Program-made: the position numbers and the translations under genes
Assembly: GCA_963969595.1 (NCBI GenBank)
Contig: OZ018414.1
Location: 21,311,660-21,375,659 of the forward strand
Origin: Neckera pumila
Taxonomy: Eukaryota; Streptophyta; Bryopsida; Hypnales; Neckeraceae
Reading direction: 5' to 3'
DNA: 64,000 nt
The notes under the pieces: model-generated
What the model was told of the DNA's origin: nothing
The model's database searches: none
The model's input: only the letters and a program-made list of their open reading frames with translations
Part shown: one piece after another, positions 32,019 through 44,490 of the stretch
Layout of the letters: every line of letters begins with the position of its first letter
How positions within the stretch are numbered: position 1 is the first letter of the stretch

Positions 32019-34755
32019 TGTAGACATTTAATTTTTGAATAATTTGTCTTTTTGTCTTTTCACATTCTTTTGTAATAGACAAGTTGTTTTCTTTTAGTTT
32101 TGAAGAGTCAAGTGGTTAAAGAATTCATGTAGATGTAAAAAGGACTCAAGATAGATTTGAACAGGGCCATTTGGGTGGATTGGAAGGGTGGCTATTAGGC
32201 TTTGAGTTCGTTTAGATCCAATGTTGGACAAGTCATCAAGCAACTTTTGAAGCTATATAGCTAGGTCCATTAGCCTTTTGTCCTCAGCTCATATCAAAGA
32301 TATATTTGCGTATATGACTCATTGGCGATTTTGTATTAATGCATTCCTTCAATCAATTTCAATTTGAGTAATTGTAAATGAGTAAATTGTCAGGTTGCAA
32401 TCTGCCTTGTGAGAAGGTTGAATTGTGTTTTCTTGCACCTTGTGAATCTGTAGATTCCTATGTTGAATTTGTAATTGTGAATTAAATTACTACGCCACTT
32501 GACTGTGAGAGTTTGTGAGTGTTTCTTGAGTTCGCCAATTGCAATCGCTGGAGGCAAGTTGACGTGGCAAATCAACTCTCTGCAAAGGGCAAGCGGCATG
32601 GTCTATGATGGATTGTCAAGATTAGTTGCCTAGTTGACGGCTGAGTCGGGCAAATTGCGGATTATTACGAAGAAATCAAATAAGTGAATATTAACCTCTA
32701 AAGGACCAAGTGTCCGTTCAATGGACAAATGGGATTTCGGGCAGGTACCTACGGGCTCAATTTTTGTCGTGATTTTTTGAAACATTTTTCAAAGATAGAA
32801 AAATTGATAAGCTTCGTGAGAATATAATTTTTTTTTCATTTGGTGCCCGGGAACAAAAGTTATGTCCAAATAAGCTCAAAACAGGGGAAAGCAGGCAGCA
32901 AAAAAATTTTGCAAATTTTTTTTTTTTTTTTTTTTAATTAATTTTACTTGTAGATTATATTTTTGCCTATTTGGGAAGCTTTGATTCATTTCATTTGGAT
33001 TTTTTATGAGCAAGTTATGGACAATCTTGTTTTTCGGGCAATTAAAGCATCTTCTTAAAAAAATAACTTGTAGGATTCATTTTGGAATGCAATTTTTGCA
33101 ATTTTTCAAAAAAATAGTTACTCATGGTTTAGTTTTCTTGCTAGAACAATCTCACCATTGGAATTAGTGCATTTTAATTCCATCTAAAAGATATCAATAT
33201 TTTAGATTTTCCTTCTATCTTGTACTATCTTCTACTTAACAATTTTTTTAAGAACGAAAAATTAAGTTTTTTTCAATTTCTTTTTTTTTCCTAGACTCTT
33301 AACTCAATTTTCTACTATAAAGATTTAAAGCTCAAAACTTTGTAGTGCAAAAAATTTAAGTTAAAAATGTTTAAAGTCAAAAAATCTAGTCCCACAATGT
33401 GCTGCAAATCTTGTTTTTTTCACTTTGAATGCAGATATCTTGCAATCCGTGCGGTCAAAGATTCTGAAATTTTTTCCACACATTTTCATACTAGTTAGGT
33501 ATAAGATCTTATGGTTGGATGTGCAAAAAAAAACAATTTTCAGATTTTTTTTCTCTTTGCTCTAGAAATGGCAGTTTTGAGAGTTCTTTGGCAAAAAAAA
33601 AGGCCCTAATCCTTTAGGGGTTAATGGAACGATTTAAGAAGTTACGAATATAGTTGTATTGACCAATTTTCCTTTGTATAAATCGTGGTACCACATGTGG
33701 TTGTGATTGTATAAAATTTTGTTTAGCAAATCGTCTTGGTGATAGTCTGCAGCTAATCAACAGAAATGTTATAAAATTTAAATTGATAATTTACAATGAT
33801 AAATTAGTGATTAGAGATTGGAATTTAGCAATTTGGTGTTTGGTGAAGTGCGAGGTTCTGTGTTAATATTGTCTTAAAGTAATTACAAATTGGCCATTTG
33901 GACTTGCGGTGGCAAATTGCAAATTTGCAGACTCAAATGGTTAATCAATTTGGCTAATTCAAGTGGAACATAATTCAGCTTTGAGCCTTTTTGCGCCGGA
34001 ATCTGATGCACTTATGGCTAATGAATAGCGTGATTGATATTCTTGGTGTTCTAATAATACGATGCTGCAGTTTCTTTGTGTTTCTCTTGAATGATCTTCT
34101 TTCTTTAAGAGCCTATTGTTGAAGTTGTTGTATAAATGAATGGCTAATTTATGTGAGCAAGTTGTTGTTTTGATTGAACAAGTAAAGGTTAGCAAATTGA
34201 CCAAGACGTATAGTTTTTACTTGGTTTCATGTCATGCATAGAGTTAAGGAATTAATTTTGGTAGCTCAAATTTACAATGAGGAGCCTACAAATAAGTATT
34301 TTAGCCATTAGCCGTAGTTATTGTTAGCAATAGCCATATTTAGTTGTAATAAGTTTGTAATTTTTGAATGAGCTTGAACTGAAACAATTAGCTTGGTGTT
34401 TTGGAGGTAGAAAACTATTTCATTTGAAACCAAGTAATATGGTCGGTAGGAATAGTTGATGAATAGCCAAAGGTATCTATGGGAGTGAGCGCAAGATTAA
34501 GTAACAACTATATATATGAATTGTGTAAAATGACTTTAGAATGTCTATTTGGAACAAGTGATATTAACGTTGGAAATCTGGTTTGAATATTGTGATGGTA
34601 CTATTGTAATTGGCAAACAATTACGTTTTAAACAGTAACCTACTTGAAAAGTGACCCTAGACACCTAGATGATAGACAAATTGACCTTTCTCCTTAAAGA
34701 ATCCCTATCCAAGTATATTGGGTTTTGTCCTAGGGTAGGAAAAATCCAACTTACA
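32019..34755. mobile_element. Solo LTR with CATTT duplication, containing an A element
   Basis: It begins TGTAGACATTTAA and ends CCAACTTACA, so TGTA...TACA. It is flanked by CATTT at 32014-32018 and CATTT at 34756-34760. The family A host continues across it (gattgcaaga, then gcatttaaagtgaagg). The inner family A element accounts for 934 bp, leaving about 1.8 kb. The beginning is not repeated inside, so this is one LTR, not a full element. No gag or pol frame is seen. Confidence 0.75.
32691..33624 (-). mobile_element. Family A TTAA element inside the solo LTR (934 bp)
   Basis: The left end is TTAA-CCTCTAAAGGACCAAG. The right end is TAATCCTTTAGGGG-TTAA. It is a full-length reverse copy with ggcaggtacctacgggctc, ggtgcccgggaacaaaag, acaatctcaccattgg and tagaaatggcagttttgag. 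It is the innermost layer of a three-level nest. Confidence 0.85.
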
Positions 34756-35148
34756 CATTTGCATTTAAAGTGAAGGAAACAATTTTTTTGCACCTTGCTA
34801 AGCTACATTTTTTTGGCTTTGAACCTTCATAACTTGAAATTTTCTCTTTATTGATTTTGAATTTCTGACTTTATATCATGAATAATTGAGTTGAGAGTCT
34901 AGAAAAAAAATTCAAAAAACACACGCTTAGTTTTCACTCATTAAAAAATTGTTAAGTAGATGTAGGTTCAAGATTGAAGGAAAATTGAAATTGTTAATAG
35001 CTTTAAGATGGAATTGAAATACACTAATCTCAATGGTGATGTTGTTCTAGCAAGAGATTTCAACATCGTAAAACTTACTTTTTGAAAAAATGTGAAAATT
35101 GAGTTCATAAATGAGTCCTATAAGTTATTTTTTCAAGAAGATGCTCTT

Positions 35149-35436
35149 CATTAGAGGAGATCTAAGCCTCCAAAAGACCGTTTTAGGGCTGTTTCCAATG
35201 TTGGGAACAGCGCATTGCTATTAGAAAAAAAATTGTTAAAAAAGAAAAAGAAAAAGAAAAATTGTTAAAATATTAAAAAAATACTAAAAAAAATTCAAAA
35301 TATTCGAATTAAAAAATCTGACGTAGCAGTCACTTGGCCACGTCAACTTAGCCATTTGACAACGTCCCAGCATTCCTGCAAAGTTTCCACAGTCTGGGAA
35401 CTCGCAGTCTCTTACAAGTACAAATCTCCTCTAATG
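35149..35436. mobile_element. CATTAGAGGAGAT MITE, copy 2 (288 bp)
   Basis: The ends are CATTAGAGGAGATCTAAGCC and acaaatctcctctaatg. It interrupts the family A phrase aagatgctct/attgcctaaaaaacaaga. The flanks tgctctt and tgctatt suggest a duplication of about 7-9 bp with substitutions. Its GC-richer arms flank an A-rich middle. It is related to 20706-21005. Confidence 0.72.
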
Positions 35437-38154
35437 CTATTGCCTAAAAAACAAGATTGTCCATAATTCTCACATAACAAACACAAATGGAATAAATAAA
35501 AGCTTTGCATGTAGATAAAAATATAATTTGTATGAAAGAAATTTTTCTTAAAATTTTATTTGAAGTTGTGTTTAGGATTATTTTGAACTAAAAAAAATAA
35601 AAAGTGCTTTTTGTGCCATAACTTTTGCTTCTGGTCTTTGATTGAAATAAAATTATATTTTGGAAAGTTAATGTGTTTTCCTATCTTTACAAAAAAAATC
35701 TAAAAATCGCAACAAATATTGAGATTGTAAGAGCATGCCCAAAATCCATTTTGTCCCCTGAGAAGGATGGAACTTTAAGGGTTAAAGTAGTTGCTATAGC
35801 TAGAGAAGCCTTTGTATGAAGAACATTTTTAAGTATCAATTTATTTTTGAATCTGCAAGAAACAAGAGCTCATTTAATTGAGATCCTATACTAAAGTCAT
35901 TAGACAATATTGCATTCTTTTTTAATACGTTACAATTTTTACCAAGGTAATTGAGGGAAATTAATATTAATGTTAACAAATTTATATGGTATTTCTGTTA
36001 TGTATACAACTTCAATATAAATTTTTGGTCACTTGCAATAATTTCTTCTCAAAATTTGACCAAGAATTTGTACTCTCTTCTCTAAATTTCCTACAAAGTT
36101 GAAACTTAATCTAAATTATTTGGTAAAATCTTTATAAACTTAACCAATAAATATTTAATTGGAACATTTGAAGAAATAGTAAGAATTGCATTACATTTAT
36201 TTTTTTGACAAAACAAAAGAAACCTTTTCATTACATATGATGGAACAAATATATTGAGTCAAACAATAGTTATTCTAGCTATGCAACAAAAAATTACTAT
36301 TGTAACTACATAAAATTGAAAAAACAAACCCAATTAAAGGTGAAGAAGCATCCTAACAATGATTCCAACAATTTGCAACTCTCTTTTAATTTTTTCCTTT
36401 CAAAGTGAATTCCTTTATGCTTTAAATTTCTTAATATATAAATCATAATATAAAAATATGAAAATTGTATAAGATTTAAAGTAGATTGGATCCTAATGCA
36501 AATACATATCTTCACATTTTACAATGAGCTTCATTGTAAAATGATAAATAAGAAAATTTTGAAATTCGATATCTAAACACACATATGTATAAAATGTAGG
36601 AGGTTAAATTAATGTGTGATTCTTTTAAACCTTTAGACTCTATCATTGTCATTAATTGAACAAACTATATTAAGGATAGATGATAAAATTTCTTTAATAA
36701 TCTAGTGAAATTTCACACTAATTAGTTTTTTTATAATTATAAAGAAACAAAATAAATCATTACATTACATTTTTATGAATAATTTAAATGAATTTGATTA
36801 TGAATGAAATATTTTTGTATTATAGTATATATTTTTGTTGCATATATATTGAGCCTTCATGTAATTGACAAGGTGTGCCTTATATCCAAAGAATTTGATC
36901 ACCTTGAGATAACAATGTTCTCAAACTTGTAGCACAATATCAAATAATAGTAAATTAGAAGTATTCTCTTCATTCTCATTTGGTAAGTTAGGAACAATAG
37001 TTACAATACGCACTCCTATATATTATCAATACTGGTGTTGTCATTATTCTATGAATTTAAATTAAAGTATACAAATTTAAACTTTGTTTTTGAAATTAAG
37101 GATCATAAGGAAAAAGAACAATTAGAAATAAATTTTAAGATAGATGGTAAGTCAATTCTTTAAATGAGAAACCATTTTTTTACTTGTAAATGTCTTATTT
37201 ACAATACATAACACAAGAACGATATTTTTCTAGCATTGAATTTCTTTGAAGCCAATGTCTAATTGTATGCATGCAATACTTTGTATAATAATATCCATTG
37301 CAACAATAGAAAGAACAATCTATGACAACCATTTTTGTCTCATAGAACCATTGAGCGTGAGTATTTCAAGTGCTGACTTCTTTTTTTCCTTCAAATAAAT
37401 AAACCAATGACCTCTTGCAACCATTGAGTATGAGTATTTCAAGTATCAACATTGTATTTTTTTTTTAATTAAATTTAACATACTGCTTGCAACCATTGAA
37501 TGTGACTATTTGGCGTCAATTTTTTCTTTTGAATAAGTAAACTAACAATTGCTTCTATGACTTACACCAACTTTGATGGAAAACCTCTGATATGGTAGGA
37601 AATTTTTTTGTCAGAAATAGTCTTGCATTTAATATGTTTCATCAATCTAACTACTACATCACTAGACAATTTTTTTTGTTTTCTATGACCACTAAACTCT
37701 TATGTTTTCAAGAATCAAACTTTCAATTCATCTATAATGAATAAAAAGTGTAAATGAAAGTGGCAACCCAACTTATATGCCACGCGTTCAATACTTCTGG
37801 ATAAAAAAACTTGTCAAGAAGAGACATGGTCGACACCCTATTTTGTCTTCCACAACCAATGAGCACCACTATTTCCAAGTGTCAAGTGCTTCTCTATGAC
37901 TTCCTTTCAAATCTAATAAAACCTTCAATGGGAATGACAATCACCTTCACCTAGAAGATGGAGAAAAGTAAAAAGAACTCCAACCCTTGTATAGGAAAGC
38001 AAGTTTGTTTCAAGATAAAGTATGTGCACCTACTATTGCTCCTAATTACAACTCTACATTCTTACTTATATTAAACATTTTTTTATGCTAACCCCATTAG
38101 TAATTGGAAGAAGATTCCAATGCTCTTTAGCATTAATTATTTAGACAATGTATG

Positions 38155-38935
38155 ACACTAATATCTTTTTGTTTTACAATTAGTTTCACGTCAATTGAAA
38201 TGATAAATAAGAAAATTTTGATACATATACATACACCTGCATACATATGTACAAGTATATACAAAAATGTTGGAGATTCAAATTAATAGTTTTTTTCTTC
38301 TAAACCTTTAGCTTTCATCCTTGTTACTAATAGAGCAAATTATATATATATATATATGTATATATATGTATGTATATATATAAATATATATATAGAGAGA
38401 GATTGCTAATTAAGTGAAATTTTGCACTAATTAACTCTTTTCTATTATTGTAAGAAAACAAAGAAAATCATTTAATTATTATTTTGAAAATATTTGAAAT
38501 TAACTAGATTACTATAGAAATATTTTATATAATAGTATTTATTTTTGTTGCATATATATTGAGCCTTCATGTAATTGAAGAGATATGCTTTATATCCAAA
38601 GAATTTGATTCCCTTGAGATGGATGATGCTCACAAACCTATAGCACAATGAAAAATAGTCAGAAATTAGAAGTATTCTCTTCAGTTTGATTTGATAAACT
38701 AGGAACAATATACTATGCTACATATTGTCAATGTTGATATTGGCCTTATTATACTATGCATTTTAATTAAAGTGTATAAATTTAAACTTTGTTTTTCGAA
38801 ATTAAAGATCATAGACCTGACCCGGGGAGGTCACTCTACGTATATTTTGTGCATCATGTGCGGCAACGTGATATTTTGTAGGGGGCTATTTACCTCCTAG
38901 GTGGAAATAAAAGGGTCCCTATAATTACATAATTT
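38155..38935 (+). repeat. Partial L repeat
   Basis: Shared with the middle of the other L copies: acgtcaattgaaatgataaa, gcatatatattgagccttca, tatccaaagaatttgatt, attagaagtattctcttca and attttaattaaagtgtata. The last phrase holds the uninterrupted TTAA that is occupied by a family A element at 61818. Confidence 0.6.
38341..38400. repeat. (TA)n microsatellite with TATG interruptions
   Basis: About 60 bp of alternating TA, then gagagaga. It lies inside the partial L copy and probably arose from its tatatat-rich segment. Confidence 0.9.
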
Positions 38936-40690
38936 GGAAAAATGGCCAATATTATAGTCTGTAGCATTACTTATAATTTTTATGCCAATGCAAATTTTGC
39001 TAGAGTATATTATTTATAAGGGAAAAAAAAAAATTCCAAAGCAAAGTAAAAGCAAAATAATAAGGAAAAAAAGTACATCTAAAAGAAGTATGCATTGTGA
39101 GTTTAAGAACAATGCATGGTCATGACAGAATTTTTTTTCTGCTTTCTTCAATCAGAATGCTGGACTATTAATGGGTCCCCAAACACATACACTTCCAAAT
39201 ATATACGGCCCATATAAAAATGCGTAAGTAACTCCATTGCTGAATTCCATTACAAATCATCAAATAGAAACAGATTTCTTTAAAACATGGAAACGCAATC
39301 ACGACAGACGACAGTACCTTACCTAATCGAAGGACTTGATGGTGTTTCAACTTCTTTGAACTTGAACTGTATCTCCAAAAAGAGATTCCTTAACCCTAAA
39401 TCAAAATCATCTCACATCCCAACCCTAGATGACATAAAGAAAACGGGATGGCCAGACCACGAGTTGAGTCGTCTGAATGATGGGATCCTGAAATTCAAAC
39501 TCCCGGTGACCAGCTCTAACTAGGCTTTAGCTTTCACCGTAAGAACAAGCAAGTCTCGACCATGTGGGCCATTAATCCCACTTTGTCACTACGACAGAAA
39601 ATGAAGCTAAGCATTGATTTAATCCAAGCCACCCACAATAACAATGGTTTACAATAAAAGACAAGCCACAAGCTACAACACACAACACATAAATCTTCCT
39701 CCAAGTCTCTAACTCTCATTTCAATTTCAAAGCTGAACTTTGAATGAGTGCCACCGCTTCTTCAAATGGAATGAGTGATATCTTTTTGGAAAGCTAACAC
39801 AAATTCCTACACTTCCTCCAAATCTGAACTCATTCCAACACTTTGTCCAATATCTATGGCCGCCCAAATTTAGGCCTCTAAAAGTGAGGGCAATAAACCC
39901 TCCTTCACCTCAACACTCAAAACTCATTCATATAAACTCCAAATTGAATGAATGGTAGCTTCATAGAAAGCTAACAATAGTTTTTACACTCTCTCAAAGT
40001 TTCATTGCAAAAAAAGACATGTTCATCTTTTATGGTTGGTCAAAATCTCAGCCCGTCTTGATAGGAGGTAGCAGACCTTCCTCCCCTCAAACTAGTACAA
40101 CCTTTGATTGCTGACCCCAATTCAAGCAAGTAAGATCAAAATGGAAACACAACATCATGATACACAACTTTTCTAGTTTTAAAATCTCAAAAGACTACAT
40201 ACCATGGCTCTCAAAAACATCCCCCTCTCCAAAACTTACAACGAGGAAGAAGATGAAAGTGTTCACCACCTTATCTCCCACCTCAACCACTCAAGTTAAG
40301 TGAATTACCACCCATACTTTCATCACATGGCTATTCTAACATCCATTGGCCATCATGATTGACCACACAACTAACTCCCTATCTTTTTCTTAAGGATAAA
40401 TCACCTCAAAGTTAAACTAGTAGGTAAACTATCTCCATCTTTTTCTTCTATGACTTCACATACACAAAATAAAATTAGAAACTAACTCTAGGTATGAAAA
40501 ACAAGATCTAACATATATCTGATAGAGGTAAAAAATAGAATTTCAAGGAAAATATCACTCCATCTTTTGGTTGCGGTTTTTCATCTTGAGACTTAGAAAA
40601 AATCCTCCAATTTGATATACTAAAATCCAAAGCAAAAACAAAAACAAAATTCTACAACTATATAATCCAGTAAATCAAATTCTATCAAAA
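38936..40690. other. Low-repeat stretch, possible gene or LTR fragment
   Basis: None of the repeat families of the window is visible here. A 78-codon plus frame at 39287-39523 has no recognised domain. On the minus strand, the sequence gattag-gtaaggtactg near 39320 would make a good 5' splice site. The part from 39720 to 40200 contains paired phrases about self-similar cattcaaatggaatgag/cattcaattt words. It could be an old LTR fragment. I cannot assign it. Confidence 0.3.
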
Positions 40691-41717
40691 TAGCATAGAA
40701 ATAAATATTTTTACATAATGTACGCATTTGCAATGCGACAACGTGACATTCCAATGTCAACGTGAATACAACCACTTCTATGACTCACAATATCATGTGA
40801 TTTTTTCTTTTGGATAAATAAAGTAACAACTACTTCTACAATTTACACCATCTTTGATGGAAAACCTCGGACATGGTAGGCAAATTCTTTGTCAATAGTA
40901 TTCTTGCATTTAATATGTTTCACCAATCTAACTACTACATTATTAGACCATCTTTATGTTTTCAATGACCACTGAACTTTTATGTTTTCAAATTTCCTTT
41001 TCATCTACGATGAATTAAAAACATGGACAAAAGTGACAACCCAACATACATGCCACACATTCAATACTTCTAGATAGGAAAACTCGTCAAAAAGAGACAT
41101 TGTTGACATCCTTTTTTTATTTTCCACAACCAATGAGTAGCATTCTTTTTAAATGTCATTGCTTCCCAATGTCTTCCTTTCAGAATAGATAAAACATTAA
41201 ATGAGAATGACAATCACCTTCACCGAGAAGATGGTGAAAAGAAAAAAACCCTCCAATCCTTGCATAGGAAAGCAAGTTTGTTATGGGAGAAGGTATGCTC
41301 ACCTACAATTGATCCTAATTGCAATTGAACATGTTTATCATTAATAAACAATTTTTTTTATACTGGGGCCTATTGGCAACTTCGAAGAAGATTTCAATGT
41401 CTTTTAGCATGCATTATTTAAATAGTATATGAATAAGTTATAAATTTTCAAAGTATTGTCTCTGATGTCAAATATTGACTCTATTGTCAATTAATCATGC
41501 TTATTATTATTATTAAATCATTTTTTTATATTGGGCCCATTGGCAACTGGAAGAAGATTTCAATGCCCTTTAATTATCCTGCATAATTTAGACAATGTAT
41601 GAATAATATATAAATTTTCAAAATATTGTCTTTAGATGTACTCGAAACCAACACTGGACTCTCATAGACTTTCATTTTGAAATTGTGTACATCTTATCTA
41701 CTTGATCAATATCTAGA
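40691..41717 (+). repeat. L repeat, 3' part
   Basis: It begins in the region equivalent to 37540 (tgatggaaaacctcggacat). It continues through tgccacacattcaatactt, gacaatcaccttcacc, gcaagtttgtt and ggtatgctcacctacaat to gatcaatatctagaaaaa. A partial duplication of the terminal part is seen at 41290-41420 and 41480-41640. Confidence 0.6.
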
Positions 41718-41761
41718 AAAAATGAATCTTTTAAGCTTAGTTGCTTGTGGGTGATCATACC

Positions 41762-42749
41762 TTAACCCCTGAAGGACCATTGTCCCTTCAAGGGACAAAT
41801 GGGGTTTCGAGCAAGTACCTACAGTCTCAATTTTTGTCTTGATTTTTTGGAACTTTTTTTGAAGATAGAAAAATTGATTAATTTCGTAAGAATATACTTT
41901 TTTTCCAATCAGTGCCCAGAAACAAAAGTTACGCTGAAATATGCTCAACAGAAGGGAAAGGGCAATAAAATAAATTCAAAAATTTGAATTTAAATTTTCT
42001 TTTATCTCATAGATTATATTTTTGCCTACATGGAAAGATTTGATTCATTCCATTTGGATTTGTTATAAGAAAATTATGGACAATCTTGTTTTTTGGGCAA
42101 TTAGAGCATCTTCTTTCAAATATAGTTTGTGAGATTCATTTACAAATGCAATTTTTACTATTTTTCAAAAAAAGAAGTCCCACATGGTTTATTTTCTACT
42201 AGAACAATCTCACCTTTGGAATTAGTGAATTTTAATTCCATCTTAGAGATATTAGTAATTTAGATTTTCTTTCTATTTCATACCTACTTCTACTTAACAA
42301 TTTTTTAAAGAATAAAAGTTAATTTAATTTTAATTTTTTACTTCTTCTAGACTCTCAACTCAATTCTACACCGTAACAATTTTTTAAAGAATAACAATTA
42401 CTTTTTTGAAAATTTTCTTTTCCCATAGACTCTCAACTCAATTCTCCACAATAACAATTTAAAACTCAAAACTTTGAAGTGCAAAAATTAAAGTTAAGAA
42501 GGTTCAAAGTCAAATAATCTTATTTTTTTCATTTTAAAAACAGATATCATGCAATCTGTGCGGTCAAAAATTTTGAAATTTTTTCCACACACTCTCATAC
42601 TAGTTAAATGTAAGATCATACTGTTAGATGTGCAAAAAACTCAAAAAACTCAAAAAACAGTTTTCAAATTCTTTTTAATTCTTTGCTGTAGAAATGGCAA
42701 TTTTGAGTGTTTTTTGGCAAGAAAAAGGCCTTGATCCTCTAGAGATTAA
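41762..42749 (-). mobile_element. Family A TTAA element (988 bp)
   Basis: The left end is TTAA-CCCCTGAAGGACCATTG. The right end is TTGATCCTCTAGAGA-TTAA. Full-length reverse copy. It is longer than its relatives because a segment near 42290-42430 (caattttttaaagaataa, then gactctcaactcaattct) is present twice. Confidence 0.82.
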
Positions 42750-42769
42750 TCTAGATGTGATATGCAAAT

Positions 42770-43316
42770 TGTCTTCATTCATTGGTGAACACAAAAGCAA
42801 AAATTTTCTTCATTCATTTAGGTAACTGCACCTTAAATTGCACAGTTTAGCAATTTAGCTTGATTCAACATGGTTTTCACTATTATGTTGAATTTTTTTT
42901 TGTGGGGTCCTATTGGTAGTCAAAAAGGGATTTAAGATTCTCTAATTTTGGACACCTTGTGAATAAACTATGAATTTCCAAAGTGTTGAGAATAGGTGTA
43001 CTCAAAAGCTATCATAGAGTCATATGAATAGTGGGAGTATAATTTAGGCAAGAATATCCACTATGCAATTTTAGGAACCGTGTGATTTTAGGTGTAGTTA
43101 CCTTAATGGTGACGGCTCTTATTGGTTGATGACCCTAAACCAACTAGAGCTCTCATTGGTTGATGTCCATGAACCAACAAGAGCTCTTAGTGGTTGATTT
43201 TGGTACTAGGACCACATTCAAATGTCATTCTGTGCAAGGATGTAAAAGTTGGAAGTGGCATTCAAGTAGGAAGTAATAAAGCTTTTATTGACAAGAGTCA
43301 ATAATATAGATACCCA
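42770..43316 (+). repeat. Dispersed repeat M, copy 2, with inserted MITE
   Basis: It matches 25270-25560 on both sides of a 282-bp MITE at 42821-43102. Shared words are cttcattcattggtgaacac, ggctctcattggttgatg and gcaaggatgtaaaagttgga. Confidence 0.62.
42821..43102 (+). mobile_element. PIF/Harbinger-like MITE K, copy 1 (282 bp)
   Basis: The ends are GGTAACTGCACCTTAAAT and ATTTTAGGTGTAGTTACC in inverted orientation. It is flanked by TTA at 42818-42820 and TTA at 43103-43105. A TWA duplication is typical of PIF/Harbinger. An inverted relative of 283 bp lies at 46191-46473. Confidence 0.8.
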
Positions 43317-43549
43317 CTTTTCAAAACTATTCTTTGAGAATCATCATTAAACTATTATTCTAAGTTTGAAGGTCAAAGTACTAAATTCTTATCTTTGTGG
43401 TTTTTGAAGATTATAATTCTACTTTTCAAGTCATTTTTGAAGGATCCTTTTTGAACTCAAAAGGCTTATTTTTTACGCTAAACTATCAATATCTATTGAA
43501 TAATAGAATATTTGCAAAATAAAGCATTAGAATCTACACAGTACAAATG

Positions 43550-44490
43550 TCAACCCCTAAAGGACCAAACACCATTTTTTGGCAACATAGAAATTTTGGG
43601 CAGTTTACTACGAATGGAAACTTTAATTTTTTTCTTTGAAATTTTCACACAAGATGTGCCCGAGGAGTAGCTTCAAGGCCCAACAATTTTCATAACTTTT
43701 GGCTTTATGGGTAAAAGGTTATTGCATGATATGTAATTTTTTGCGTTCAGCGGGCAGCCTGGGCAGCTCAAAAAAATTCTTGAAAAAACACTTTTTTGAA
43801 AATCAAAATTTGAAACTTGGTTTTGTAAATTTATATATACTTGGAAAGATTTGAATCTTTCCATTTGGATTAACAAGTCAAAAGTTATGAGGATTCTTAG
43901 TTGGAGGGTAGTTATGGAATCTCTACTCTAAAATAAACTTTGAAGTCCTTTCTCTAACTCAATTTTCAATATTTTTGAACAAAACAAAAATGTTGGGTGT
44001 ATATTGTTTATTACAACATTACAACCGCTAGGATTGGCATTTTTCAATTCCATAATTAAATTCTTGACAATTTACTATTTTGAATCATTCTCTACTTTTT
44101 CCTACTTACTGTTTTTTTCCATATGTTGTACAATTCCAAATGATCTAAAAATTTTCAAGCATGTAGCCAACTTGCCTTGAAGAATGAATGCAAAGAGTAA
44201 CCACCATTTTGGACATTTCTTCATACAAATGTGACTTTGTGAAGGGCAGCTGCCTGGCTTTTTGCAGTGATTAAGAAAGGATTTTTGTCAATTCAAATGC
44301 TATTATCTTGCAATCTACATGGTGGAAAGTTCTGAAAATTTTTCCACATCTTCTTAAACCAGTGTACTACAAGATCCTATGGTTACATGTGTTCAAAAAT
44401 GTTTTTTTTCTAAAATTTGGTACTTGTATTAGAAATGGCAGTTTTGGAGCGGTTTTGGTAAAAATATAGTCAAAAACCTTTAGGGGTTAA
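43550..44490 (+). mobile_element. Family B TTAA element (941 bp)
   Basis: The left end is TCAA-CCCCTAAAGGACCAAACACC. The right end is AAACCTTTAGGGG-TTAA. Modules: ttggcaacatag, gggcagtttactacga, tgatatgtaattttttg, attgtttattacaacatt and agaaatggcagttttgg. The left target site differs from the right by one base (TCAA against TTAA). Confidence 0.82.

Larger units (their letters stand above)
31830..35785 (+). mobile_element. Family A element carrying a solo LTR and a MITE
   Basis: The left end is TTCA-CCCCTAGAGTCCCAAGG. The right end is GGAACTTTAAGGG-TTAA. It is interrupted by a solo LTR (32019-34755) and by a CATTAGAGGAGAT MITE (35149-35436). About 920 bp of family A remains. The L repeat in which it sits reads continuously across it: cttcatccaca before and aaagtagttg after. 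Confidence 0.78.
31534..38110 (+). repeat. Long dispersed repeat L, plus-strand copy
   Basis: Parts at 31534-31829 and 35786-38110 align, reversed, with the copy at 12600-15125. The first part covers caatatgttgaatagg-type words, tcttagtctctt and cttcatccac. It continues after the inserted family A element with aagtagttgctatagctag, aatttttggtcacttgcaat, ccaacatttgaagaaat-like words, ttgcaaccattga, tatggtaggaa and ggaaagcaagtttg. Without the insertion it is about 2.6 kb. Class unknown. Confidence 0.6.

Noticed and set aside
39287..39523. 78-codon plus frame in a low-repeat stretch
   Set aside because: No domain, no supporting exons, and the best splice-like signal is on the other strand; left as unassigned.
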